A DNA stretch of 64,000 nucleotides from Lachnoclostridium sp. UBA5725 (GCA_002419585.1 DIGJ01000002.1:307856-371855), one strand, 5' to 3'; positions 8,702 through 19,600 are shown, counted from the stretch's first letter. The notes: generated by a model from the sequence alone, not told the origin. Numbers and translations: made by a program.

Positions 8702-9007
8702 ATGAAAAGAAAATCAGGTTATTCAAAATATATAGCAGTTCTTCTCGCATTTTGTATGGTATTTGTAATGTTATATTTTACAATATTTGAAGCATCAAAT
8801 GAAATCCATGATTGTACCGGTTCCGATTGTTCGATTTGTCATGAACTTCAACTTGCTGAAAATATGCTAAAACAATTAGGAAGTGTTATATCTTTTACAG
8901 TAGTAATTTTCTTTATCGTAGCATTTTGCATAAAGGCTGAGGCTACGTTTCTTTGCTCTATTTTGGAGCGAACTCTCATTTTGGATAAGGTTAGAATGGA
9001 CGATTGA
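8702..9007 (+). CDS. Small two-helix membrane protein with a Cys-rich loop, unknown function
   Basis: This 101-residue protein has a basic N-terminus, a first membrane helix (residues 11-30), a loop containing HDCTGSDCSICHE (CxxxxCxxC plus flanking His), and a second helix (about 60-80). A good ribosome binding site (AGGGAGG) precedes the ATG. It lies between the Fur-family regulator and the zinc-type importer. The cysteine/histidine-rich loop between two helices could bind a metal on the outer face of the membrane. I recognise no family; a role in metal uptake is an inference from position. Confidence 0.7.
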   Translation: MKRKSGYSKYIAVLLAFCMVFVMLYFTIFEASNEIHDCTGSDCSICHELQLAENMLKQLGSVISFTVVIFFIVAFCIKAEATFLCSILERTLILDKVRMDD

Positions 9008-9099
9008 ATTACAATATAGTTATGTGGTGGTTTTGTGTAACCATCTTATTTTGATGTCTTTTTTATAGAATAATATTGTGATTTTGGAGGTCTAGTATA

Positions 9100-10080
9100 G
9101 TGAAAAAATTGAATAGATGTGTAGTTTTGCTGATCGCTTCCATAGTAATTATGGTGGCTTTGTGTTCATGTGGTTCAAAAAAAGAAAATGCGGAACGTGA
9201 TAATGGGAAAATAAATATAGTTGCTACTATTTTTCCAGAGTATGATTTCCTTCGCCAAATTGGAGGAGAGCATATTAACCTGACGATGTTGCTAACACCT
9301 GGTTCGGAGAGTCATAGTTTTGAACCTACTCCGCAAGATATCAAAGAGGTAGACAATTCAGATATGTTTGTCTATGTAGGTGGTGATTCGGATGCCTGGG
9401 TAACGTCTATATTGGATTCAATTGATGCGAAGAATAAAAAAATAGTAACACTTATGGATTGCGTTGACCTAGTGGAAGAAGAATTAGTAGAGGGAATGAC
9501 GCCAGAAGAAGAGGAAGAAGTAGAGGTTGAGCGAGAAACAGAAGAAGAATCAGAATATGATGAACATGTATGGACATCACCGAAGAATACAATCCTGATT
9601 GTACAAAAATTATGTGATTCATTGTGTGAGATGGATCCAGAGAATGCAGGATACTATCAAAAAAATACAAAAGAATATATAGCTCAGTTAACCACACTTG
9701 ATCAGAAATTTAAAGATGTTGTTGATCATGCAAAACGTACCGAAATTATTGTGGGTGACCGCTTTCCGTTTCGTTATTTTGTTGACACCTATGGATTGAC
9801 ATACTATGCCGCTTTTCCAGGATGCTCTACTGATACCGAGGCAAATGCTTCGACGATTGCATTTTTGACCGATAAAGTAAAAAGGGATGAAATACCGGTT
9901 GTTTTTCACATCGAATTATCAAATGAAAAAATCTGTGATTCCATATGTGAGGAAACGGGAGCTAAAAGTGAACTTTTGAATGCGGTTCATAATATCAGCA
10001 AGGAGGATTTTGAAGCTGGAGTTACCTATATGGATTTGATGGAGCATAATTTAGAAGTATTGAAGGAGGCATTAAATTAG
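9100..10080 (+). CDS. znuA: Zinc/manganese ABC transporter substrate-binding lipoprotein (ZnuA/AdcA-like)
   Basis: A lipoprotein signal with lipobox ALCSCG (cysteine ~24) anchors the 326-residue cluster A-I metal-binding protein to the membrane. Metal ligands expected for the family are present: H72 in SHSFEP and H156 in DEHVWTSP, plus later acidic and histidine residues. The mobile loop that is His-rich in classic ZnuA proteins is here strongly acidic (about residues 126-154, mostly glutamate). The start is GTG at 9100 with GGAGG upstream. The gene is followed 1 bp later by the ATPase and then the permease, forming a standard importer operon behind a Fur-family regulator. Zinc is more likely than manganese by context. 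Confidence 0.9.
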   Translation: MKKLNRCVVLLIASIVIMVALCSCGSKKENAERDNGKINIVATIFPEYDFLRQIGGEHINLTMLLTPGSESHSFEPTPQDIKEVDNSDMFVYVGGDSDAWVTSILDSIDAKNKKIVTLMDCVDLVEEELVEGMTPEEEEEVEVERETEEESEYDEHVWTSPKNTILIVQKLCDSLCEMDPENAGYYQKNTKEYIAQLTTLDQKFKDVVDHAKRTEIIVGDRFPFRYFVDTYGLTYYAAFPGCSTDTEANASTIAFLTDKVKRDEIPVVFHIELSNEKICDSICEETGAKSELLNAVHNISKEDFEAGVTYMDLMEHNLEVLKEALN

Positions 10081-10081
10081 C

Positions 10082-10792
10082 ATGAGTCTGTTATCTTGTC
10101 AGAATGTCTCATTTTCCTATGAAGGAAAAGATGTATTGTCTAAAATTAATTTTTCGATAAATCAAGGAGATTATCTTTGTATGATCGGTGAAAATGGAGC
10201 GGGAAAAAGCACGTTAATTAAAGGGATTCTAAATTTGAAAAAGCCTTCATCGGGTCGTATTCTAACAGGGGAAGGGGTAAAACAAAATGAAATAGGATAT
10301 TTACCGCAACAGACACAGATACAGAAAGATTTTCCTGCCAGCGTATATGAGGTAGTCTTATCTGGTAGACTAAACAGCTGCGGAATAAGACCTTTTTATA
10401 ATAAAAAAGACAAACAAGATGCTCTGGATAAAATGGATAAGCTTGGCATTCTTTTCTTAAAGGATAAATGCTACAGAGAACTTTCTGGGGGGCAACAGCA
10501 AAGAGTTTTACTAGCAAGGGCGCTTTGCGCAACAAAAAGGATGATTTTATTAGATGAACCTATAACTGGGTTGGATCCCATTATGTCGATGGAATTATAT
10601 GAACTTGTAAAAGAATTGAATCAAAAAGAGAACATAACAGTCATTATGGTATCACATGATGTAAGAGGAGCCATTGATTATGCCAGCCATATTCTGCATC
10701 TTGGAAAGACACAACTTTTTTTTGGAAAGCGAGAGGATTATAAAAACAGTGAGCTTGGAAAGCATTTTTTAACAGGAGGGATAGAGGCATGA
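10082..10792 (+). CDS. znuC: Zinc-type ABC transporter ATP-binding protein (ZnuC-like)
   Basis: The 236-residue ATPase has Walker A GENGAGKST, Q-loop LPQQTQ, signature LSGGQQQRVLLARAL, Walker B MILLDEP and H-loop VSHDV, in the usual order. It powers metal import with the permease encoded next, whose start overlaps its stop codon by 4 bp (ATGA). Sequence and context match ZnuC/AdcC/MtsA-type ATPases. Confidence 0.92.
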   Translation: MSLLSCQNVSFSYEGKDVLSKINFSINQGDYLCMIGENGAGKSTLIKGILNLKKPSSGRILTGEGVKQNEIGYLPQQTQIQKDFPASVYEVVLSGRLNSCGIRPFYNKKDKQDALDKMDKLGILFLKDKCYRELSGGQQQRVLLARALCATKRMILLDEPITGLDPIMSMELYELVKELNQKENITVIMVSHDVRGAIDYASHILHLGKTQLFFGKREDYKNSELGKHFLTGGIEA

Positions 10793-11619
10793 TGGAGACC
10801 ATAATCGAAATTTTTTCTTATCCATTTATGATACGAGCCGTGATTGTTGGGGTATTGGTATCCTTGTGTGCGGCACTGCTTGGAACCAGCCTGGTATTAA
10901 AACGTTATTCCATGATAGGGGATGGCCTGTCACATGTTGGATTTGCGGCGCTGGCAGTAGCTTATGTAACCAATCTTGCTCCTTTGAGCGTGGCAATACC
11001 AGTATGTGTGTTAGCAGCATTCCTTCTTTTAAGAATGAATGAGAATAGTAAAATAAAAGGAGATGCAGCAACTGCTTTAATGTGTAGTGGAGCCCTGGCA
11101 ATCGGAATCATGGCAGTATCACTTACGACTGGTATGAATACGGATGTATGCAACTATATGTTTGGTAGTATTTTGGCAATGAGTAAATCGGATGTTACGA
11201 TATCCATTATCTTGTCAGTTGTTGTAATTATTCTGTTTGTTGCTTTCTATCCAAGAATTTTTGCAGTAACATTTGATGAAACATTTGCAAAAGCAACAGG
11301 CACAAAGAGCGATTTATATAATATGATTATTGCTTTACTTACCGCCATGACAGTCGTGCTTGGAATGCGGATGATGGGAACTCTTCTTATTTCAAGCTTA
11401 ATTGTATTTCCGTCGTTAAGCGCGATGCGGATATGTAAAAAGTTTATAACAGTAATTATTACTTCGGTTTTGATTTCTATTTTATGTTTTTGTGCGGGAA
11501 TTTACGTGTCATATGTGTATTCTACACCGACGGGGGCGAGTATCGTAATTGCAAATATAATCGTGTTTATTACCTTTTCACTAATTGAAAAAATGAGAGA
11601 GAGGGTGACACAATTGTGA
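10789..11619 (+). CDS. znuB: Zinc-type ABC transporter permease (ZnuB-like)
   Basis: This 276-residue integral membrane protein of the ABC-3 family has eight or so hydrophobic helices, the GDGLSHVGFAALAV motif and the cytoplasmic coupling region MMGTLLISSLIVFPS. It forms the membrane channel for the metal delivered by the lipoprotein at 9100-10080. Translation is coupled to the ATPase gene through the ATGA overlap. Its own stop overlaps the GTG start of the following lipoprotein. Confidence 0.92.
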   Translation: MMETIIEIFSYPFMIRAVIVGVLVSLCAALLGTSLVLKRYSMIGDGLSHVGFAALAVAYVTNLAPLSVAIPVCVLAAFLLLRMNENSKIKGDAATALMCSGALAIGIMAVSLTTGMNTDVCNYMFGSILAMSKSDVTISIILSVVVIILFVAFYPRIFAVTFDETFAKATGTKSDLYNMIIALLTAMTVVLGMRMMGTLLISSLIVFPSLSAMRICKKFITVIITSVLISILCFCAGIYVSYVYSTPTGASIVIANIIVFITFSLIEKMRERVTQL

Positions 11620-12263
11620 AGAAAAAAATTTTTATTGTATTGCTATTGTTAATTTGCATTTGTACGCTTTGTGGATGCAGTAAAAAACAAAGTGCAACCT
11701 CAAATGAAAAAATGAGTAAAGATTCCGAAAAAATAACCAATGAGCTAGATAGTACAGAAGAAACAACGGATGAAGAGGAGGATAAAACAACAAAAAAATC
11801 AGCACCGGAAGCATCCGGTGAACCAATTCATGCGAACGCGATTGTAAAGGAAAATTCCGTCTATGACTGTGACATTAAAGCGGATCAAGCTGATTTTGAT
11901 GGAGAAATAGAGAATTTAGTTGGTGACAAATATTTTGCAACACAGATCAACGACTGGTATATGTATTTTGACCAATATGAAGGACAGACGGTAGAGATAG
12001 AAGGCTATTATATTGGAGATTATAGGCCATATGATTTTATCGGAAGATATGGACCTAGCTGCCCATATTGTCAGGGAGGATATGTTAGCTTTGAAATCCT
12101 ATCCGATGAAGATCTGACACAATATGAATCAGGGAAAGACTGGATAAAGGTAAAAGGTATTTTGCGGCAAGGAATCGATAGTAAAGAGGGACCATTTTAT
12201 TATATTGAAGTGCTTGATTTAGAAAAAATGGATGAAGTTGGGCAAGATACCGTAACAAATTAG
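11616..12263 (+). CDS. Lipoprotein with TIGR03943/YcgQ-like C-terminal region, probably metal-related
   Basis: A GTG start at 11616 overlaps the permease stop. The 215-residue product has a lipobox (TLCGCS) followed by a Ser/Thr/Glu-rich linker (residues 25-70) and a C-terminal domain with YDCDIKADQADFDG, DYRPYDFIGRYGP and SCPYCQGG. The layout resembles the soluble half of the TIGR03943/DUF1980 (YcgQ) family that accompanies zinc-regulated permeases. The CPYC motif could bind metal. It is the last gene of the importer operon and is followed by a terminator. Family assignment is moderate; a metal-handling role at the outer membrane face is inferred from context. Confidence 0.6.
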   Translation: MKKKIFIVLLLLICICTLCGCSKKQSATSNEKMSKDSEKITNELDSTEETTDEEEDKTTKKSAPEASGEPIHANAIVKENSVYDCDIKADQADFDGEIENLVGDKYFATQINDWYMYFDQYEGQTVEIEGYYIGDYRPYDFIGRYGPSCPYCQGGYVSFEILSDEDLTQYESGKDWIKVKGILRQGIDSKEGPFYYIEVLDLEKMDEVGQDTVTN

Positions 12264-12275
12264 AGAATTAAAATA

Positions 12276-12312
12276 AAAGTCATTACTTATGAATGTAAGT
12301 AGTGACTTTTTT
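12276..12312. terminator. Terminator hairpin between convergent genes
   Basis: AAAGTCATTACTTA (12276-12289) pairs with TAAGTAGTGACTTT with one G-T-type mismatch, followed by a T-run on the plus strand and an A-run for the opposite direction. It can serve both the importer operon and the permease gene. Confidence 0.75.
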
Positions 12313-12320
12313 AATACCAT

Positions 12321-13751
12321 TTATTTTTTTTTATGTCTTTCATCATGAAATTCTTTTGAAAATTCGGTTAAAAAAGACCTATTATCTGGAAATTTGGTTG
12401 GATAGACAGAATCGGTATCCGGAAGCCTTCTTCGATTCCATACTTTCATAATAGCATAACAAATGGTAAAAAAAGCTACTAAGGATATTCCAGCAAAAAA
12501 ACCTGAAGTTTGACCTGAAATAAATGGCATACTAAACATAGCAATAATCAGCCCTAGCAAGGTAAATAATGAACTATATGGAAATCCGCACAATCGGCAT
12601 TTCCCTTCCGGCATCCCATTTCTTCTTCGAAAACGGATGTGTGTAAACATAAGCATGATATACGTAAAAAGTAATGCAAAGCCTCCAGAACTGATTAAAA
12701 ATAAATAGACACGTGGAAAAATTAAACCAACAAACAACGAAAGAAGCATAGACAGACCTGAAAATAAAATGCCACGATAAGGTACATCCGATTTATCTTT
12801 TAAAAATTTAGGACCAAGCCCATCTTCAACAAGAGAACGAAGCATTCTGCCAATACCAAACATTGCTGCTAACATAGTAGATAATATCGCACTGATTAGT
12901 ATTACATTCATTGCAGTACCGGCCCATGCGATATGATAATAATTCAATGCAGAAACAAGAGGACTAACGCTTTCGTTTAAAGCGGAGGTAGGTACAAGGA
13001 ATAGTAAAATCGTAATGCTCAAAATATAAAGTGAGATCAGAGAAAAAACTGTGTAGTGAATTGCTTTTGGAACTGTTTTTTGTTTGTCTTTTGTCTCTGA
13101 TGCAGCCAGCCCTATAATTTCAAAACCGGCATAGGTAAATAATACAATAAGCATACTACCGGCTAAGCTTTTTATCCCTCCTGGTAAGAATGATTCAGAG
13201 CGAAATACAATGGTACCAATCGTATTTATATTTGGAAAAAGCCCTAAAGTAAGAATAAGTCCCAGTATAATGAATGCAAGAATCGCAAAAATCTTAATCG
13301 CAGCTAGAATACTTTCTAACCGACTTAATTGTCTTGCACCTAAAAGATTTAGTAAAGTAACCCCAACGATAATTATGGTACCAAGCAATGAGATGGATAT
13401 AGTAGGAAGCCATTCTCTTACTAATAAAGAAACAGCAGTTGCTTCACTTGACATAGCAATTACCATTCCAGTCCAATATACCCATCCAACGACAAAGCCG
13501 GTACCATTACTAACATATTCGGAAGCAAAGGATCGAAAGGAACCGGAATCTGGATTTGAAACCGTCATTTCGGATAGTGCGAAAAGTATGAAATATACCA
13601 TGATACCACATACAATATAGGATAAAATAATGCTTGGACCAGCAGCTTGTATCGCAACGGAAGAGCCAAGAAAAAAAGAACCGCCAATCACTGTTCCAAG
13701 TGCCATCATGGATAAATGTCCAACAGATAAGCCATCTTTTGCATTTTTCAT
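12321..13751 (-). CDS. APC-superfamily amino-acid permease
   Basis: The 476-residue protein has about twelve hydrophobic helices and the APC hallmarks near the N-terminus (GTVIGGSFFLGSS on helix 1; ALSEM; PDSGSFRSFASEYV) that line the substrate site. A Lys/Arg-rich cytoplasmic tail follows. It should exchange or import amino acids with protons or in antiport. It is close in layout to the AAT/GABA-permease (PotE/AnsP) group; substrate cannot be assigned. It is a single gene transcribed away from the chemosensory operon. Confidence 0.85.
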   Translation of the reverse strand: MKNAKDGLSVGHLSMMALGTVIGGSFFLGSSVAIQAAGPSIILSYIVCGIMVYFILFALSEMTVSNPDSGSFRSFASEYVSNGTGFVVGWVYWTGMVIAMSSEATAVSLLVREWLPTISISLLGTIIIVGVTLLNLLGARQLSRLESILAAIKIFAILAFIILGLILTLGLFPNINTIGTIVFRSESFLPGGIKSLAGSMLIVLFTYAGFEIIGLAASETKDKQKTVPKAIHYTVFSLISLYILSITILLFLVPTSALNESVSPLVSALNYYHIAWAGTAMNVILISAILSTMLAAMFGIGRMLRSLVEDGLGPKFLKDKSDVPYRGILFSGLSMLLSLFVGLIFPRVYLFLISSGGFALLFTYIMLMFTHIRFRRRNGMPEGKCRLCGFPYSSLFTLLGLIIAMFSMPFISGQTSGFFAGISLVAFFTICYAIMKVWNRRRLPDTDSVYPTKFPDNRSFLTEFSKEFHDERHKKK

Positions 13752-13822
13752 AAGATTTCCCTCTCTATTTTTTAGTTTTATTATTCCAGTTTTTTATGAT
13801 TTTATGAACCGAGTTTATTGAG

Positions 13823-13858
13823 AAAAAACTTCAAATAGTAAAAAGTTTGGAGTTTTTT
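13823..13858 (-). terminator. Terminator-like hairpin in the permease leader
   Basis: AAACTTCAAA and GTTTGGAGTTT form a hairpin flanked by A- and T-runs on both sides, upstream of the permease start on the minus strand. Read in the permease direction it ends with a T-run, so it could be an attenuator. The 13752-14189 gap otherwise holds the che promoter and an AT-rich leader. Confidence 0.45.
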
Positions 13859-13993
13859 GCGTTAATTGTTATAGGATTGCCAAAAGAGGAAATGTATGCA
13901 ATGTATAGATAAATCAAAATATAGTACGGAATAAACAGAAAAAATAGGCAACAATAACTGTAAATAATTGTAAAATTAAAAAGAATAGCAATG

Positions 13994-14022
13994 TTGACAG
14001 ATATAAATGCAGATTATATAAT
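13994..14022 (+). promoter_or_regulatory. Near-consensus sigma-A promoter of the chemosensory operon
   Basis: TTGACA (13994-13999), a 17-bp spacer and TATAAT (14017-14022) match the sigma-A consensus exactly. The transcript would have a ~160-nt AT-rich leader before cheY. A housekeeping promoter rather than a sigma-28 (flagellar) one suggests expression is not tied to flagellar assembly. Confidence 0.8.
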
Positions 14023-14189
14023 AAAAGTAATCGTTTACCTTGTTTACTATTTGTGAAGTTAAAATTACGATTTTATGATTAATTGAGTTTTTTTAACAAA
14101 ATAGTTTGTCGATTCGGGTAATGTGATAGAAATATAGTAAATTAAGCAAAATCAAATATCAGTTCACAAAAGAAAAAATGGAGGGAATT

Positions 14190-14552
14190 ATGAAAAAAGT
14201 ACTTATTGTTGACGATGCGGCCTTTATGAGATTAGCAATTAAAACGATACTATGTAAGAACGAGGACATGGAATTTGTAGAAGCAGCAACTGGAGTGGAA
14301 GCAGTAGAAAAATACAAGGAAAGCAAACCGGATATCGTAACGATGGATATCACAATGCCTGATATGACAGGCTTGGAGGCTCTAAAAAAAATTATGCAAA
14401 TGGATTCCAAAGCAAAAATAATTATGGTTTCTGCAATGGGACAAGAAAATATGGTTCGAGAAGCAATATTGAATGGCGCTAAGACCTTTATTGTAAAACC
14501 ATTTAAGGAAGAGCTTGTAGTGAATGCGGTTAATAAACTATTAACTGCTTAA
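14190..14552 (+). CDS. cheY: CheY-type single-domain response regulator
   Basis: A 120-residue stand-alone receiver. Acidic pair VDDA at residues 8-9, phospho-acceptor D53 in TMDITMPDMTG, the conserved Thr/Ser at VSAMG and Lys in IVKPF are all present. I prefer the ATG at 14190, which has GGAGGG at the right spacing, over the one 12 bp upstream. It is the first gene of the operon and is phosphorylated by the CheA encoded 22 bp downstream. The output target is not evident here, as no flagellar genes are in the window; it could be a flagellar motor elsewhere or another effector. Confidence 0.9.
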   Translation: MKKVLIVDDAAFMRLAIKTILCKNEDMEFVEAATGVEAVEKYKESKPDIVTMDITMPDMTGLEALKKIMQMDSKAKIIMVSAMGQENMVREAILNGAKTFIVKPFKEELVVNAVNKLLTA

Positions 14553-14573
14553 CTTATTGGCAGGGGGTATAAA

Positions 14574-16649
14574 ATGTCAAACTTAATTACAAATGAGCCA
14601 ATGCTTGATATGTTTATATTTGAAACTTCGCAACTGATCGAACAGTTGGAACAATCGATATTAAGTAGTGAAAAGGAAAGTACTTTTGCACCAGATGCAA
14701 TCAATGAAATTTTTCGAATCATGCATACAATTAAAGGTTCAGCAGCCTTGATGATGTTTTATAGTATCTCGTCCCTTGCTCATACTATGGAGGATATATT
14801 TTATTTTCTGCGAGAAGAAAAACCAGAGCGGTTAGATTGTAGTACACTTTCTGATTATGTTTTGGAAGGCGTTGACTTTATTAAAGTTGAGATTGAGAAA
14901 ATCAAGAATGGAGATAATACGGATGGTGATGCATCAGTATTAATGGAAGAACTAAAATTATTTTTAACCAATCTTAAAACTGAAAATAATTATTCGCAGT
15001 CCAAAGAATCGCAACTTGAAATCGAAAAAACCCCACAGCAGTATTACATAAGTCAGGAGAAAGCTTCCTCGATTGAATATGAAAACTGTTATAAGGTTGT
15101 TATTTTTTTCGAAGACGGTTGCGAGATGGAAAATATACGTGCTTATACTATTATTCACAATCTATCTGATTTAACGGAGGAATTCTATCATTTTCCAGAA
15201 AATATCATTGATGATGAGGGCAGTATTGAACTAATTCAAAGGCAAGGTTTTACCATATATCTTAAATCAAATGCTAGTTATGATCAAATAAATCAGTTAT
15301 TACAAGAGACCGTTTTTCTAAAATCAATTGAATTACTACAAATAGATCAAGAAGAATATAAAGATAACTTGATTGTAACGAAAAAGGTTACGACGGACAA
15401 TCCAGTTAAGACACCTGAAATTTGTAATAAAAACTTAGCTGGAATAATAGGAAAGGATACGGATAAAGAGCTGCATTCAACGGTTCAAAGTATAATCAGT
15501 GTAAATGTATCTAAACTAGATAAACTTATGGACTTAGTAGGCGAGATGGTAATAGCAGAAGCAATGGTTACTCAGAATCCAGACTTGATTGATTTGGAAT
15601 TGGATAACTTTCAAAAAGCAGCGCAACAGCTGAATAAAATAACCAGCGAACTGCAAGATACGGTTATGTCTATACGAATGGTTCCGCTTGCTCCTACCTT
15701 CCAAAAAATGCATCGAATTGTGCGTGATATGTGCAAACAGTTAGGAAAAGAAGTACAGCTGCAAATAAATGGTGAGGATACCGAGGTTGATAAAAATATT
15801 ATTGAACATATATCGGATCCATTAATGCATTTGGTACGAAATTCAATTGATCATGGAATAGAATCAACCGAAGAAAGATTAAACATAGGGAAAGATAAGA
15901 CAGGAACACTTACATTAGAAGCCAAGAATTCTGGGAGCGACGTTCTAATCATTGTTCGAGATGATGGAAAAGGATTAAACAAAGAAAAAATATTGGAAAA
16001 GGCAAAAGCGAATAATCTTTTATTTAAAAGACCAGAAGATATGCAAGATAAAGAAATCTTTAACCTTATTTTGCTTCCTGGCTTTTCTACGAAGGACAGT
16101 GTTTCTGAATTTTCAGGACGTGGTGTTGGTATGGATGTTGTTATGAAGAATGTTGAGTCAATTGGAGGTACTTTGTCTGTTGATAGTGTACCAAATAAAG
16201 GAACAACGATAATCCTAACCATCCCGCTAACCTTAGCAATCATCGATGGCATGAATATAAAAGTAGGAAATTCCTGCTATACCATACCAATAAATTCAAT
16301 AAAGGAATCCTTACGCCCACATAAAGAAGATATTATAACGGATCCAGATGGTAATGAGATGATTATGATTCGAGGAGAATGTTATCCGATTTTAAGGCTT
16401 CATGAAACGTTTAAAGTGGAAACAAAGGTGATTGATTTTTCGGAAGGTATTATCATTATCGTGGAACAGGAAGGTAAAAAAGTTTGTGTTTTTGCAGATG
16501 AACTATTAGGACAGCAACAAGTTGTAGTAAAAACATTGCCGGTATACATACAGAAAATGAGGAAAATAAAGGGATTAGCAGGATGCACTTTGCTAGGAGA
16601 TGGAAGTATTAGCTTGATTTTGGATGTAGCAGAACTAATCGATTTGTAA
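14574..16649 (+). CDS. cheA: Chemotaxis histidine kinase CheA
   Basis: The 691-residue kinase has the standard domains: P1 histidine-phosphotransfer domain (1-115) with H51 in MHTIKGSAAL; a P2-like region (about 165-265); P3 dimerisation (about 310-370, KLDKLMDLVGEMVIAEA); P4 ATPase (about 370-555) with HLVRNSIDHGIES, DDGKGL and GRGVGMDVV; and P5 CheW-like receptor coupling domain to the end. It autophosphorylates in response to receptor arrays and passes phosphate to CheY and CheB. Located in the cytoplasm at chemoreceptor arrays. The complete adaptor, receptor and adaptation enzymes follow in the same operon. Confidence 0.93.
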   Translation: MSNLITNEPMLDMFIFETSQLIEQLEQSILSSEKESTFAPDAINEIFRIMHTIKGSAALMMFYSISSLAHTMEDIFYFLREEKPERLDCSTLSDYVLEGVDFIKVEIEKIKNGDNTDGDASVLMEELKLFLTNLKTENNYSQSKESQLEIEKTPQQYYISQEKASSIEYENCYKVVIFFEDGCEMENIRAYTIIHNLSDLTEEFYHFPENIIDDEGSIELIQRQGFTIYLKSNASYDQINQLLQETVFLKSIELLQIDQEEYKDNLIVTKKVTTDNPVKTPEICNKNLAGIIGKDTDKELHSTVQSIISVNVSKLDKLMDLVGEMVIAEAMVTQNPDLIDLELDNFQKAAQQLNKITSELQDTVMSIRMVPLAPTFQKMHRIVRDMCKQLGKEVQLQINGEDTEVDKNIIEHISDPLMHLVRNSIDHGIESTEERLNIGKDKTGTLTLEAKNSGSDVLIIVRDDGKGLNKEKILEKAKANNLLFKRPEDMQDKEIFNLILLPGFSTKDSVSEFSGRGVGMDVVMKNVESIGGTLSVDSVPNKGTTIILTIPLTLAIIDGMNIKVGNSCYTIPINSIKESLRPHKEDIITDPDGNEMIMIRGECYPILRLHETFKVETKVIDFSEGIIIIVEQEGKKVCVFADELLGQQQVVVKTLPVYIQKMRKIKGLAGCTLLGDGSISLILDVAELIDL

Positions 16650-16673
16650 ATCAAAAGATTGAGGTGATATATC

Positions 16674-19600
16674 ATGAGAAATCGAACAGCAAATGAAACA
16701 ATTGCGCTTGCAGAGGCGACATTGTCTTGTATTGGAGATGGTGTAATTTCAACTAACTTAGAGGGGCGCATTCTTTATATCAATCAGAAAGCTGAGAAAA
16801 TTATAGGACAGGATTCGACAAATGTATTGGATAAAGATTTTGATGAGGTGATTAAATTTTACAATGCAACAACAGATATCCTTCTTACAAGCCCTTTAAG
16901 AAGAGTAATTGCAACCAATGTAGTATGCGGATTGGAAAATAATACGGTTATCTATAAAAAAAATAATAAGAAACGGTTTATATCGGCCTCCTTTTCTCCA
17001 ATAAACGATCGAAATACAAAACGGATTGGTGCAGTTGTCGTTCTTCGGGATATCACTAGACTAAGAACGCTTGAGATTGACAACATAAATGAAAAGAACA
17101 ATTTGAAAATCATGTTTGAATCTGCGCCAGTCGGTATGCTGATTATGAATGAAGATGCATTAATAACACAGGTGAACGACACTTCATTACTCTTTATTCA
17201 AAAAGATAGGGAGCAGGTAATTGGAAGGCACTTTGGAGATAGTTTTCAGTGTAAGGAAAGCTTTAAAGATAAGCGTGGGTGTACTTACGGCTTGAATTGT
17301 GCGGAATGTGATTTACTAATTGCAATCAAACAGTCGATTAAAAGTGGAAAAACAACCAGCAACATAGAATTACATAAAATCTTAGTAAAAGAGAATCAAG
17401 AGCAGGAATACTGGTTTCGGGTAAGTGTTACACCAATTGTTATGGATGATAAGACAAATTGCATTGTGACGTTTATCGATATAACCGAAAGTAAAATCAA
17501 TGAAAAATTAATCACGGAGTCTAGAGATGTCTGCGTTAATATTCTAAATCAGCTTCCCTCTCTGGCTTGGATGAGTGACAAGGAGCTGGAATGCAATTAT
17601 GTAAATAATGTTTGGAGTGAGTTTACCGGTATATCACAGGGCGAATCGCTCAACCTATTATGGCATAACAGTATACATCCAGATGATTTAGTACTCTATG
17701 CGAAGCTTAGAAAAGAGGCAGTACGCGGGCGAAAGCATTTTCACTTTGAAGTACGTATCCGTAGATATGATGGAGTGTATCGTTGGTGTCTTGCAATCGA
17801 CACCCCGTATTATGACCTAAATAATAAATTTGCTGGATATATAGGTTCAATCTATGATATTACAGAACGAAAAGAAGCAGAAGAAGTATTAGAACGCTAT
17901 CGGAAAATAATAGATAATGCGAGGGATGCCATATTTATATTGGATTTGGATGGCTTTATCCTTGAGGCAAACAAATCAGCCGTAGAGGCCTATGGTTATA
18001 CGCAAGAAGAACTGTGTTCTATGAATATCACAAAAATTAGACCAAGCTGGAGATATGAAAAAGAACAGGTACAACAGGCGATTCAAAATGGATTGTTTTT
18101 CGAAACGACACATACACGTAAGGATGGAAGTGAATTTCAAGTTGAGGTAAGCTCACAAGGAATCAGTATTGGTGAGAAGAAAATTCTCTTTAGTATTATC
18201 CGGGACATAACAGAAAGAAAGAGAGCAGAGACAGAAATTCTTTTCAATCAAGAAAAGTATTATTATCTATTTATGAATATGCAAAGTGCGTATTCGTATT
18301 GCAATTTACTTTGTGATGAGAACAATAAACCGTATGATTTAGAGTTTGTTGAAGTAAATTGTGCATTTGAAGAGATGTTTAAGGTGGAAAAAAATCAAAT
18401 CATTCAAAAACGCTTTAAAGAAATTTTCTCTAATTCAAATGAATTTTTAGAGAATGCATTACATGAGTATGCAGATATTTTGACTGTTGGTCGACGTATC
18501 ACAATTGAGGAGTATTATTGTAGTGTTTATGATAAGTGGCTTTCGATATCGCTATACAGTCCTTACAAAAATGATATTGTAACCATTATTACCGATATTA
18601 CGGAAAAGAAACAGTCTGAATTTCGACTTATTTCAACGAAGGAGGCAGCTGAAGCAGCAAACAGGGCAAAAAGTGAGTTTTTAGCCAATATGAGTCATGA
18701 GATACGAACTCCGATTAATGGTATGGTTGGAATGGTAGACTTAACACTTATGACGGAATTGAGCAATGAACAAAAGGACAATCTGATTACAGCAAAGGCC
18801 TGTGCAAATTCTCTTTTAAAAATCATCAATGACATACTCGATTTTTCGAAGATGGAAGCTGGTAAATTATCCATTGAGAATATCAATTTCAATATAAAAG
18901 AACTAGTAGAAGAAATTGTGAAAACGTATTCTCCACGTGTGGAAGAAAAAGGCTTGGAATTAAGCTATACCTTTAACACTTCAATTCCTGAGTTCCTAAT
19001 TGGTGACCCAAACCGATTGCGCCAGGTGATAAATAATTTTTTAAGCAATGCCGTCAAATTTACCAATGAAGGTAGTATCTGCTTAACCGTGAAAAATATA
19101 AAACGAATAAAGGATGAAGTAGAACTGAAATTTACGATTACGGATACGGGTATAGGAATTTCAGCAAAGGATATTAGACATTTATTTCAAAGCTTTAATC
19201 AAGTAGAACAAACCTTTACAAAGAAATATGGAGGAACCGGACTTGGTCTTGCAATTTCTAAGAAATTAATCGAGTTGATGGGAGGCCAAATTGGAGTTGA
19301 GAGTGAAAAAGGGAAGGGAAGCACCTTTTATTTCACGCTAACGTTTCAAATAGGAAACCAAATTGAAAGAAAAGAAAGTCCATTGCCTCAATTAGCCAGA
19401 GTAAAACGTGAATTAACCATTTTATTAGCAGAAGATGATCGAATTAATCAAAAGGTTATTTTAAAACTTTTAAAAATGAGAGGCCACGTGGTTGATTTGG
19501 CGAACAATGGTATTGAGGTTCTTAATTTATACGAGCCGGATAAATACGATGTCATTTTAATGGATATCCAAATGCCAGAAATGAATGGGATAGAGGCTAC

